From contig JBAYUQ010000032.1 in the NCBI GenBank assembly GCA_041675005.1, forward strand, positions 1-29,042: a stretch of 29,042 nt of DNA, in the 5' to 3' direction. The notes beneath the pieces were generated by a model that was not told the DNA's origin, made no database searches, and was given only the letters and a program-made list of their open reading frames with translations. The stretch comes from PGYR01 sp041675005 (lineage in GTDB: Bacteria > Bacteroidota > Ignavibacteria > Kapaibacteriales > UBA2268). Positions within the stretch are counted from its first letter, which is position 1, and each line of letters begins with the position of its first letter. This document shows positions 8,454 to 15,066 of the stretch, piece by piece. Both the position numbers and the translations under genes were made by a program.

Positions 8454-9155
8454 TTAACTCTTTCTTGCTTGTACTAGTGATAGTATATGAATAAACACAG
8501 CCGATGGCATCAGAAATCCAGCTACCAAAGTATATGGATACGTTCCTAATTGGGAAGATAACAACCCTACTTCACTTCCGTATATCTGTGGGGCATACAA
8601 AGAAGTAATGAAGAGAAATATAATAGAAGCAATTACAGTCAGACCAAGGTAGTTCCAGATTCTGATGAGCTTTCCAGATGGCATACCTTTCTTATAGATT
8701 ATTGTTCCTATTACTGGTGCTGATAGGGCATATATTAAGTCCATATTATAGCCCTCAATTGTTACGTTAGTATGTAAAATACCAGCTGCAACTGTGAATA
8801 CGAATATAGTTTCTATTCCGATTCTGAATGATTGGTAGTAAGCTAACCAATGCGGTGGTATTACTTTTATCCATTCATCATTCCTGTTTCTGTATATAAA
8901 TATCCCAGTAAATAGAAAGAGTGGAAGTATAAGGAATAATACGAAACGAGGTGGAAAATCTAGATTCTCTAGGAATCCAGTTTTTGAGAGGGAAAATACG
9001 TAAACTTGCCAGAGAATTAATCCAATTACTACGGTTGTCTTTTTCTTTTTCCTAATAGCGAGTTCGGTTATTGAGTTATCTATCGCGTAAAACCCAATCT
9101 TAATCAGAATTAGATTCATGATTAATGTCAATAGTATATAGGATAATTCTAACAT
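8454..9155 (-). CDS. Seven-transmembrane protein of unknown function
   Basis: A 233-residue integral membrane protein with about seven hydrophobic helices: near 5-25, 43-60, 70-88, 112-127, 138-154, 168-190 and 203-225. A lysine-rich loop (RKKKKT) after helix 1 suggests a cytoplasmic loop there. The segment PPHWLAYYQSFRIGIE between helices 3 and 4 looks like the most constrained part. I recognise similar unannotated membrane proteins in Bacteroidota but no known function. Its start lies 7 bases after the MarR stop codon, so the two are surely co-transcribed, and the TonB receptor follows, which points to a transport- or signal-related role. Not a rhodopsin: no lysine sits in the last helix. 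Confidence 0.75.
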   Translation of the reverse strand: MLELSYILLTLIMNLILIKIGFYAIDNSITELAIRKKKKTTVVIGLILWQVYVFSLSKTGFLENLDFPPRFVLFLILPLFLFTGIFIYRNRNDEWIKVIPPHWLAYYQSFRIGIETIFVFTVAAGILHTNVTIEGYNMDLIYALSAPVIGTIIYKKGMPSGKLIRIWNYLGLTVIASIIFLFITSLYAPQIYGSEVGLLSSQLGTYPYTLVAGFLMPSAVFIHILSLVQARKS

Positions 9156-9162
9156 TGTAAAC

Positions 9163-9582
9163 CTACTTATTAGTTAATTTTGAAATTACTTCATTTATTG
9201 CTTTTACGCCATTTTCGCCGAGTTCTGTTTTTATTTCTTTCATAGCATTTTCCCAACTGGGAATAACCTTTGTAACGAAATTTAATCCAGCAGTTGTAAT
9301 TACTATTCTTGGGAGTTGCTTTTGATCCAAATACCCCTTATCAACTAACCGCTTCAAGTTTCGACTAACAGTTGACTTTTCGAGATAGTAAAATACACTT
9401 ATTTGCTTTTGGGTTATTTCTTTCATCTTAGAAGTGATGAATAGTATGCTTAGTTGACTTTCAGTAATGTCGTGCTTAGCTAGATGCTTCCTGAATATAT
9501 TGGAAGTCAGTCTGGAAATTAGTCCAACTTTACCGGCTATACATGACGCAAAGTCTGTTTTTTCTATTTCTGTGTAATTCAT
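9163..9582 (-). CDS. MarR-family winged-helix regulator
   Basis: The 139-residue product has the MarR layout: an N-terminal dimerisation helix, TESQLSILFITSKMKEITQKQIS, then the recognition region EKSTVSRNLKRLVDKGYLDQ, a wing with RIVITTAGLNFV, and C-terminal dimerisation helices. MarR proteins are dimeric repressors released by small ligands or oxidation. A perfect 18-bp palindrome lies 21 bases upstream of its start, so autoregulation is very likely. It is the first gene of the minus-strand unit with the 7-TM protein and probably the TonB receptor. C14 near the N-terminus could be a thiol sensor, but that is only a possibility. Confidence 0.9.
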   Translation of the reverse strand: MNYTEIEKTDFASCIAGKVGLISRLTSNIFRKHLAKHDITESQLSILFITSKMKEITQKQISVFYYLEKSTVSRNLKRLVDKGYLDQKQLPRIVITTAGLNFVTKVIPSWENAMKEIKTELGENGVKAINEVISKLTNK

Positions 9583-9602
9583 AAATGCAAAATAGAAAAC
9601 AA

Positions 9603-9620
9603 AAGTTGTATATACAACTT
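9603..9620. promoter_or_regulatory. Perfect 18-bp palindrome, probable MarR operator
   Basis: AAGTTGTATATACAACTT reads identically on both strands with no spacer. It lies 21-38 bases upstream of the MarR start codon, within its 5' region. MarR-family operators are typically 16-20-bp palindromes of this kind close to their own promoter. The site is 48 bases beyond the 3' end of the Mor-family gene, so it can serve only the MarR unit. Confidence 0.75.
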
Positions 9621-9667
9621 ATTAAATAATTAGTGAAGAGAAAAAGAGAGGTGGAATTTTCTTTTCA

Positions 9668-9928
9668 CTAATTGTATTTTTTGACTAAACACTTTAGATA
9701 CTGCTCTGTCACGCCCAATCGCATAGCAAGTTTCTTGAGTGTTTCCGCCTTGTTCTCTCTGATATATCTGTATATCAGGTCATCGAATCTGGTTATCTTA
9801 GGCACGTAAAAGCTAAGACCACCAAGGTTCTCTATCATCTGTATCACGACTGCTTCGCCACATACATCGTATATCATTTGCAAATCTTCGGTCAAATCGC
9901 CATATTGCAGGTCTTTAAGTATATTCAT
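9668..9928 (-). CDS. Mor-like transcriptional regulator
   Basis: An 86-residue protein matching the Mor (Mu middle operon regulator) layout: an N-terminal dimerisation part with IYDVCGEAVVIQMIENLGGLSFYVPK (helix, then the G-[GL]-x-x-x-Y/I-[IV]-P strand) and a C-terminal helix-turn-helix, IRENKAETLKKLAMRLGVTEQYLKCLV. Mor proteins activate phage promoters as dimers by binding upstream dyads. The gene has one of the few clear Shine-Dalgarno sequences in the window (AGGAGA, 9933-9938 on the complement, 4 bases before the start codon). It faces away from the exported-protein pair at 10092, with a 17-bp palindrome in the shared spacer. No phage structural genes are nearby, so it looks domesticated. 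Confidence 0.75.
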   Translation of the reverse strand: MNILKDLQYGDLTEDLQMIYDVCGEAVVIQMIENLGGLSFYVPKITRFDDLIYRYIRENKAETLKKLAMRLGVTEQYLKCLVKKYN

Positions 9929-9995
9929 AATATCTCCTAATAATTTGAATATTGAAAAAAATAAGTCGATTGCTTTTCAATCCCTACTACAATTT

Positions 9996-10012
9996 TATGT
10001 AGAATCTACATA
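9996..10012. promoter_or_regulatory. 17-bp palindromic operator, copy 1
   Basis: TATGTAGAATCTACATA has 8-bp arms around a single central base. It lies in the divergent spacer, 68 bases from the Mor-like start and 80 bases before the start at 10092. Relative to the TATTTTTG box at 10054-10061 it would be centred about 55-60 bases upstream, an activator-like distance for the 10092 gene. A near-identical copy (16 of 17) precedes the HTH repressor gene. Confidence 0.7.
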
Positions 10013-10053
10013 TTATGCAAATAAATAGTATTCAGTTTTAGAATTATTTTTTG

Positions 10054-10061
10054 TATTTTTG
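10054..10061 (+). promoter_or_regulatory. Candidate TAnnTTTG promoter box for the exported-protein pair
   Basis: TATTTTTG fits the Bacteroidota-type -7 element (TAnnTTTG) and ends 30 bases before the TTG start at 10092. No clear -33 TTTG partner is seen, so this is a weak prediction. Confidence 0.3.
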
Positions 10062-10091
10062 ATTAACTATATTTATTAATAGAACTTATAT

Positions 10092-10613
10092 TTGAAAATA
10101 ATTATCACCATATTGCTTCTTATAACACTGATAGCTGAATCTCGTTCAGAGACAAATGATGTCAATATATATGGCTCATTCCCTGGATATAAATTTTCGT
10201 TAGACATGAGTTTAGAATATAGTATTCTTAACTACGAACTGCTAGGTATAGAAAATACTACTTACCTAAAAGCGGGATCTTCTGTATTTGGTTTCCAAGG
10301 TCTAGCTGTTATGGTTAATAATCCGTCGATAGGTATAATCCACTATTTTGGGACTAAAGAAGGTATGGATATAGGCATTAATTATATCCATAATCGAATT
10401 AGAGGTACCAATAGGAATATAAAAAGCCTACCACTATACTCGGAAGATGAAGAGTATTTAGTGTTTGAGATTGGCTATAGACAATACTATGATAACGCTA
10501 TTTTTAGGTTTACATTTACTCCACTTTATGATATAAATAATCCTAGTGAAAATGATCCAATTCTAAAGCAATTCAGATATTTAATTAGTGCCAGTTTAGG
10601 TTACAGCTTTTGA
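10092..10613 (+). CDS. Small exported beta-rich protein, unknown function
   Basis: A 173-residue product with a signal peptide (KIIITILLLITLIAESRS). The mature part is rich in alternating strands ending in aromatic residues, with YRQYYDNAIFRFTFTPLY and a terminal LISASLGYSF; the closing Y-S-F is what small outer membrane beta-barrels use as their last strand. No family is recognised. The start is TTG at 10092; no ATG is in frame near the signal peptide. It overlaps the next gene by 4 bases (TTGA), so the pair is translationally coupled. Its setting between a Mor-like regulator and a phage-type repressor suggests a conditionally expressed envelope protein. Confidence 0.7.
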   Translation: MKIIITILLLITLIAESRSETNDVNIYGSFPGYKFSLDMSLEYSILNYELLGIENTTYLKAGSSVFGFQGLAVMVNNPSIGIIHYFGTKEGMDIGINYIHNRIRGTNRNIKSLPLYSEDEEYLVFEIGYRQYYDNAIFRFTFTPLYDINNPSENDPILKQFRYLISASLGYSF

Positions 10614-11080
10614 AATACTTCCTTTTATTCATATTAATTTCTTCTTTTGCTCTTGCTAATAACAAAGAAAGCACATTCCTATACTACGAAATACAAGGTC
10701 CGCAGAAAGGATTGCTAGCACCTAACTTCGAGGTGAAGCTTTACGAAGGTTCGAACGACACTATAAGCGAAAATAGTTTGAGATTCCGAGCTGGAGTTTC
10801 TATATTCAACTTAGTACTTTTCTCGTGGTCTCCGAGCTATTTGGCTGGCTTTCACTATGTATCGGGAACGAATAAAAAGCTCGATTTGGGTGTGGCAATA
10901 GTCTATGAGAACTACAAGGATTTTCACTATTTCAATACAGCCACTTCACTTAGTTTTACTGTTGGTTTTAGGCACTCTATTGATGATAATTGGTTCTTAG
11001 GTGGAGCTATTTGCCCTACTTATTCTAAATCAAATATACCTAGTTATCCTATCAGTTTTAAATTTGGTTTTACAATATAG
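10610..11080 (+). CDS. Second small exported beta-rich protein, unknown function
   Basis: A 156-residue product with a signal peptide (KYFLLFILISSFALA, cleavage near A15). Mature strands such as FRAGVSIFNLVLFSW, LDLGVAIVYEN, SLSFTVGFRHS and the terminal ISFKFGFTI give the alternating pattern of an outer membrane barrel, with a C-terminal aromatic-hydrophobic strand. It starts at a TTG that overlaps the stop of the preceding gene. The two products share general architecture (signal, barrel-like, similar size) but little obvious identity, so they may be an old duplication or two subunits. Not recognised. Confidence 0.68.
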   Translation: MKYFLLFILISSFALANNKESTFLYYEIQGPQKGLLAPNFEVKLYEGSNDTISENSLRFRAGVSIFNLVLFSWSPSYLAGFHYVSGTNKKLDLGVAIVYENYKDFHYFNTATSLSFTVGFRHSIDDNWFLGGAICPTYSKSNIPSYPISFKFGFTI

Positions 11081-11149
11081 TATTCTCACATTTCTTCAAA
11101 TCATACTCTTGTATAAATTCAAATAAATATGTAATTTGCCTCCTAGATA

Positions 11150-11166
11150 TATGTAGTATCTACATA
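11150..11166. promoter_or_regulatory. 17-bp palindromic operator, copy 2
   Basis: TATGTAGTATCTACATA, 7-bp arms around TAT, lies 22 bases before the start codon of the HTH repressor gene. It equals copy 1 at 9996-10012 at 16 of 17 positions, differing only near the centre. The position at the promoter/leader suggests autorepression by the repressor, although the Mor-like protein is an alternative reader. Confidence 0.7.
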
Positions 11167-11188
11167 ATCATAACTAAATGAATTTAAT

Positions 11189-11536
11189 ATGGAAAATATA
11201 AACCAAGAAATTGGAAATCGGCTACGCGAGATACGTGATATATTCCACGAAGGAGTTAAGCTATCGGCTGACCAATTCGCATTCATACTTGACGAAACTG
11301 GGGACAAAATTCGCAACTACGAATTGGGTAGAGCTGCTGTAAGTGTGCGGCTACTCCGCAAATTGCACGAGAAAGGGATAAACCCCACTTACGTTATCAC
11401 TGGTGAAGGCGATATATTCGCTGATAATAAGGCAGGTGAAAAGCGCAGAGAAACTATAAAACAGAACTACGAAAAGGGAAAACTAGAATCCAAAAACAAA
11501 ATAATACTAGCAGCCGCAGGGGTTATAAATGCCTAA
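11189..11536 (+). CDS. Phage CI-like helix-turn-helix repressor (DNA-binding half)
   Basis: A 115-residue protein. EIGNRLREIRD followed by KLSADQFAFILDETGDKIRNYELGRAAV gives a Cro/CI-type helix-turn-helix, and HEKGINPTYVITGEGDIF is the ending typical of the N-terminal domain of phage CI repressors. After this a charged helix (about 88-105, KRRETIKQNYEKGKLESKNK) takes the place of the usual linker to a peptidase domain. The S24-like domain is instead encoded by the next gene, which overlaps by 8 bases (ATGCCTAA) in the +1 frame. The 17-bp palindrome 22 bases upstream is the likely operator. The function as a repressor is inferred from family. Confidence 0.8.
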   Translation: MENINQEIGNRLREIRDIFHEGVKLSADQFAFILDETGDKIRNYELGRAAVSVRLLRKLHEKGINPTYVITGEGDIFADNKAGEKRRETIKQNYEKGKLESKNKIILAAAGVINA

Positions 11537-12059
11537 TTATTCGGATTTGAATACTCGTCAACTCTATGATTTGATATTCGATTACGTTACTTTGCAACTA
11601 AGTGGCTTCGATAAATCAGATCAGCTAAAGCAATTGAAGGTAGTTGCCGATAATAGAGAAGATGGACTGTACGATAAAGCTCTGAACGAAGCTATGTCTC
11701 GGCACATTCCGTATATCCCGACAGTAAATGATGAGCATGAAACACCAGAGTACGTAAAGGTATTAGGTGAGGTGCTTGCAGACACAAATTATGGAATAGC
11801 GGAAGTAAGTGGCGATGATATGAAAAATCGTGGTATTCATAGTGGTCAGCATATACTCTATGAGAAGAATAGATTACCTCAAAACAATGACATAGTTCTA
11901 GTAGAATATAAAAATCAGGTAATTATAAGAAATTACATAAAGCGAAACGATAAAATTATACTAAGTACGTCCAATAGCGAGTTAGCTGACATTAGGTTGA
12001 GCGAATCAGTCAAATACAAGGTATTAGGAATAGTTAGATTAAGTATAAATAAAATTTAG
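11529..12059 (+). CDS. S24/LexA-like domain protein without catalytic Ser-Lys dyad
   Basis: A 176-residue protein. The first 80 residues are helical and unrecognised. Residues about 85-172 follow the S24 peptidase fold of LexA/CI/UmuD: YGIAEVSGDDMKNRGIHSGQHILYE, then PQNNDIVLVEY, VIIRNY, ILSTSNS and YKVLGIVRLSI. In active members the first motif is G-D-S-M, with Ser as nucleophile, and the later strand carries the Lys base. Here these are D97 (G95-D96-D97-M98) and R134 (V-I-I-R-N-Y), so self-cleavage is not expected. The gene overlaps the HTH gene by 8 bases. Inferred role: a dimerisation or sensing partner for the separate HTH protein, with release by something other than RecA-stimulated cleavage. 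Confidence 0.75.
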   Translation: MPNYSDLNTRQLYDLIFDYVTLQLSGFDKSDQLKQLKVVADNREDGLYDKALNEAMSRHIPYIPTVNDEHETPEYVKVLGEVLADTNYGIAEVSGDDMKNRGIHSGQHILYEKNRLPQNNDIVLVEYKNQVIIRNYIKRNDKIILSTSNSELADIRLSESVKYKVLGIVRLSINKI

Positions 12060-12085
12060 TTTTTTATTTATATATAGTTTATATT

Positions 12086-12093
12086 TAACTTTG
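12086..12093 (+). promoter_or_regulatory. Candidate TAnnTTTG promoter box for the response regulator gene
   Basis: TAACTTTG fits TAnnTTTG and lies 33 bases before the start codon at 12127. No -33 partner is obvious. Confidence 0.35.
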
Positions 12094-12126
12094 TGAAACG
12101 TAAATTAACAAAAAAAGAGTTTAGCT

Positions 12127-12597
12127 ATGAATACAAAACCAATATTAGTAGTCGATGATAACAAAATCACTACGAAATTGCTCAAAAGATATTTAGAGTC
12201 ACATGGTTACGAAGTGATGGTAGCACACGATGGAATCGAGTGTTTAGAAGCTGTAAAAGAGAAAAAACCGTATGCTATCGTACTCGATGTGATGATGCCG
12301 AGAATGGACGGATACGAAACAGTTCGTAATTTGAAAGCTAATGCAGAAGATGCACTAATACCTGTAGTTATCGTAACTGCACTTAATGATACGGCTAATC
12401 AATTGAAATCAATTGAAGCTGGTGCTGATGATTTCCTAAGCAAGCCAATCGAAGAAAAACTATTGGTAGCAAAAGTGAGATTATTGTCTAATCTGAACAT
12501 AGCTCAAAAGAAAGTAATAGCTCTAACTGCAGCACTAGACGGTGCTGGTCAATCTTCTGAAGCTGTACTTACACAAGCTGGACTAAACGTAGAATAA
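12127..12597 (+). CDS. Single-domain CheY-like response regulator with short tail
   Basis: A 156-residue receiver protein. The acidic pocket is D10-D11, the phosphoacceptor is D54 (IVLDVMMPRMDG), the switch residues are T84 (VVIVTAL) and K106 (FLSKPI); all are intact, so it should accept phosphate. Residues about 125-156 form an extra helix plus a flexible tail (ALTAALDGAG, then VLTQAGLNVE) with no DNA-binding or enzymatic domain. No histidine kinase is in the window. Its stop codon shares one base with the start of the lipoprotein gene (TAATG), so the two are translated together. Partner and output are unknown; a motility or envelope role can only be guessed. Confidence 0.9.
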   Translation: MNTKPILVVDDNKITTKLLKRYLESHGYEVMVAHDGIECLEAVKEKKPYAIVLDVMMPRMDGYETVRNLKANAEDALIPVVIVTALNDTANQLKSIEAGADDFLSKPIEEKLLVAKVRLLSNLNIAQKKVIALTAALDGAGQSSEAVLTQAGLNVE

Positions 12598-13226
12598 TGA
12601 AAAACAGAATATATATAACTGTAATAGCAATGATAGTAGCTTCCTTGTTTTTAGGTAGTTGCAAAACTTTGAATCAATTCGCAGATTCATTGAATAATTT
12701 ACAACGTCTAGAATTCAAACTAGACAATGTAAATAACTTCATGTTAGCTGGTGTGAACCTAAGCAATATAAAATCAGCGAAAGATATTTCGTTGATAGAT
12801 GGTATCAAGCTAACAAAAGCATTTTCAGATAAGAAATGGCCTGCCCAATTCGTATTGAATGTAGATGCGAAAAACCCAAATGATGGTAATGGTGGCACTA
12901 AACAATCTTCAGCTACTCTATCATCTTTCGATTGGAAATTATATATAGATGACAAAGAAACTATAGCTGGGAATATAAATAAAGAATTTGTTATCCCCGG
13001 TACTGGTAGCTCTGAGACTATCCCATTGGTTATGAATATTGATTTGTATCAATTCTTTGGTAACAAAGGGTACGAAGATATAATCAACCTAGCTCTAGCA
13101 ATTGGCGGACAAAACGGAAGTGCTGCTAGACTAAAGCTAGACGCAAGACCAACAGTCAAAACTCCACTTGGCAATATAAACTATCCTAACCGTATTACAA
13201 TAGTTGATGAGGGTTGGACGAACTAA
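12597..13226 (+). CDS. Lipoprotein with LEA14/WHy-like domain
   Basis: A 209-residue product. An N-terminal hydrophobic stretch ends in a lipobox (LFLGSC, lipidated Cys22), so it is anchored to a membrane. The mature part shows the order of a water-stress/LEA type 2 domain: LNNLQRLEFKLDNVNNFMLAGVNL, FVLNVDAKNPND, FDWKLYIDDKETIAGNIN, then the polar-to-hydrophobic FVIPGTGSSETIPLVMNIDL. LEA2-like lipoproteins are widespread and of uncertain function. It overlaps the response regulator by one base, suggesting coupled synthesis. Confidence 0.75.
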   Translation: MKNRIYITVIAMIVASLFLGSCKTLNQFADSLNNLQRLEFKLDNVNNFMLAGVNLSNIKSAKDISLIDGIKLTKAFSDKKWPAQFVLNVDAKNPNDGNGGTKQSSATLSSFDWKLYIDDKETIAGNINKEFVIPGTGSSETIPLVMNIDLYQFFGNKGYEDIINLALAIGGQNGSAARLKLDARPTVKTPLGNINYPNRITIVDEGWTN

Positions 13227-13304
13227 ATGTTTGAATTTACTTCAACTATTTCATATATTGTCATCAGTAATATCTCAAATTATAACGGAGCTTTGTAGCT
13301 TTTT

Positions 13305-14348
13305 ATGGACGTACCCCTGATTATAACGGCTGTATCTATACTAATTGCTACTTCTATTTCATTTCTTTCTAATATGATCTCGGCTTTGAGCCAAGATGAT
13401 ATAGATATGTTTATAGAAAACGAAACTCCGAACGCACGTAAACTCCAAAAAGTATGGCTAAAGTTTGACGATACTTTCAATCCTTTTATGGTGATTGAAA
13501 CAGCACTCTATTCTATTGCTCTTTTCTCTTTTGGGCTTGTATTTGACTTTGATACGAGTAGCCTTTTGACTATTATTGGTAGCTTCGTGCTATTGATTAT
13601 TATAACGTTATCTCTCAAATTTATTGCTTATTTCACTGGTATTAAGATGTCCAAGACATCTGCTACTAAGTTTGTACCATTCTTTGAGATGTTCTACACT
13701 GTACTATCGCCACTAGAATTACTTAATGAGAGAATGTCACAGAAAGTAAGTGGTAAAAACGCAGAGGAATTCAGTCGAGAGGAAATCACCGCTCTATTCG
13801 AATCTGCCAAAGACGAGGGTTCACTTGATGATGACGAATACCGAATACTGAAAAACATAATGAATTTTAGTGAAGTACTAGTGACCGACGTTATGACTCC
13901 TAGAACTGTGATGATAACTCTACGTGCTAGCCAGACAATCGGCGAAGTGCAAGATATTGCCGAGCTGAGCCAATACTCCAGAATACCAGTATGGAGCGAC
14001 GACCACCAAGAAGAAGAAATAATAGGATATGTACTATCCAAAGATGTATTCCTAACTGCTCTAAAAGGTGAGCCCGATAAAAAAGTTAGTTCTATCACTC
14101 GTGAACTAAACTTGATAAATGAAAACACGAGATTAGACAAAGCTCTCGAAGAGTTCCTGCGCCGCAAGAAACACATGTTCGTCGTAGTAGATGAGTATGG
14201 AGGAGTAGAGGGTCTAATAACTATGGAAGACGTGCTAGAGACTATACTAGGTGTCGAAATAGTAGATGAAGGTGACAAAGTTGCCGATCTACGTGTACTA
14301 GCCAAACAACAAAGAGACAAGCGTATAGAACGCAAGAACGATTTGTAA
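13305..14348 (+). CDS. CNNM/hemolysin-type membrane protein with paired CBS domains
   Basis: A 347-residue protein. An N-terminal CNNM (DUF21)-like region holds about three membrane helices (near 5-25, 61-80 and 86-112), followed by a helical region (SREEITALFESAKDEGSLDDDE and RILKNIMNFSE, the conserved lead-in to the CBS pair in this family). CBS 1 begins at VTDVMTPRTVMI (about 193) and CBS 2 holds HMFVVVDEYGGVEGLITMEDVLE (about 290-315). Relatives such as CorC/YfjD/TlyC are proposed magnesium or cobalt transporters. The usual CorC_HlyC C-terminal domain (about 80-100 residues) is absent; the product ends in a basic tail (QQRDKRIERKNDL). It stands alone, 78 bases after the lipoprotein gene. 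A short TTG/ATG ambiguity does not affect the call. Confidence 0.88.
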   Translation: MDVPLIITAVSILIATSISFLSNMISALSQDDIDMFIENETPNARKLQKVWLKFDDTFNPFMVIETALYSIALFSFGLVFDFDTSSLLTIIGSFVLLIIITLSLKFIAYFTGIKMSKTSATKFVPFFEMFYTVLSPLELLNERMSQKVSGKNAEEFSREEITALFESAKDEGSLDDDEYRILKNIMNFSEVLVTDVMTPRTVMITLRASQTIGEVQDIAELSQYSRIPVWSDDHQEEEIIGYVLSKDVFLTALKGEPDKKVSSITRELNLINENTRLDKALEEFLRRKKHMFVVVDEYGGVEGLITMEDVLETILGVEIVDEGDKVADLRVLAKQQRDKRIERKNDL

Positions 14349-14507
14349 ATTCCTACTTGAGTTTTTATCCAAGTATCCCAATCGTCCAAACACTTAAGTA
14401 TTCATTTCATTACTTTAAAGATTATGTAGTTCGAGGACAGTTTTGATTATACATACAAAGTGAAGTATCCAGAAAGAAATATTATTTAGAGTTAATCAAA
14501 AAATTCA

Positions 14508-14515
14508 TATATTTG
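14508..14515 (+). promoter_or_regulatory. Candidate TAnnTTTG promoter box for the 93-residue membrane protein
   Basis: TATATTTG fits TAnnTTTG and lies 31 bases before the ATG at 14547. The rest of the 198-base spacer after 14348 shows only a weak TACTTG/CAAGTA inverted repeat near 14355-14375. Confidence 0.35.
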
Positions 14516-14546
14516 CTGATTAGAATTATTAAAAGGAATTAGGGAT

Positions 14547-14828
14547 ATGAGTTTCACATTTTTTGTATTATGCTTTATCTTGATTGGTTCGTATTGGTAT
14601 ATATTCAGGTTTGAAAAAAGTTCAATAAGAATTACTTTAGATGAGCTACAAATCTATAAGAAGCTAACAATAGCAGCGACTTCACTATTTATAGTAGGGA
14701 CTATTTTCTCTTTTTTCATAGGTATGAATATAGTTGATATTATCTACCTTATCTCTCTTTCCGTAGTCCTATATTCCGATTATTATGTTTTCAAAAGGTA
14801 CCATGTCTTAGAAAAAGCCACGAAGTGA
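14547..14828 (+). CDS. Small three-helix membrane protein, unknown function
   Basis: A 93-residue product with three hydrophobic segments (about 3-19, 40-58 and 62-78) and a charged stretch between the first two (RFEKSSIRITLDELQIYKK). A purine-rich AAGGAATTAGGGAT sequence directly precedes the ATG. No family is recognised. It stands alone between the CBS-domain gene and a hairpin-rich spacer, whose first hairpin begins inside its stop codon. Confidence 0.55.
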   Translation: MSFTFFVLCFILIGSYWYIFRFEKSSIRITLDELQIYKKLTIAATSLFIVGTIFSFFIGMNIVDIIYLISLSVVLYSDYYVFKRYHVLEKATK

Positions 14829-15028
14829 GAGGTTACAAGGGGATGTGAATTGGTTTCACAAAATAATCCTGAAAATTCCCCTCTCGAGTGGTGGCCACGC
14901 CCTAGGCGTGGACGAGGTGGTTAATTATTGCAACTAATATTCTACCCCACAGCTTGTGACGCTTTAGCGTTAGGGCAGTATTGTTTTTTTGGAATTTATA
15001 AGCTACAAATATTTAGCCCCGATGGGCT
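14827..15028. repeat. Hairpin-rich spacer, REP-like mosaic
   Basis: Four inverted repeats occur within 200 bases that have no coding potential. (1) GAGAGG (14827-14832) pairs with CCTCTC (14880-14885) and encloses TGTGAA-TTGGT-TTCACA (14844-14860). (2) CCACGCC-CTA-GGCGTGG (14895-14911). (3) ACGC-TTTA-GCGT (14959-14970). (4) AGCCC-CGAT-GGGCT (15015-15028). Several are GC-rich in otherwise AT-rich DNA. Short GC-rich hairpins of this type are often REP sequences mobilised by REP-associated tyrosine transposases. The region sits between convergent genes (14547 plus, 15067 minus), so transcription termination is an additional possible role. Confidence 0.6.
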
Positions 15029-15066
15029 TACAAGAAATTTATATTTTTTTAACTCAAATGACGGAA

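Noticed and set aside
8454..9155. Microbial rhodopsin, because of seven helices
   Set aside because: The last helix has no retinal-binding lysine in a rhodopsin-like context and no proton-carrier motif is seen.
11189..12059. Assembly frameshift splitting one CI repressor gene
   Set aside because: The second gene has its own ATG and about 80 residues before the S24-like part, and the first has a complete ending; a simple frameshift is less likely, though raw reads should confirm.
13694..14389. 231-residue minus-strand frame opposite the CBS-domain gene
   Set aside because: It is antisense to a well-supported gene, is Ser/Thr/Arg-rich without any domain pattern, and arises from the codon structure of the real gene.
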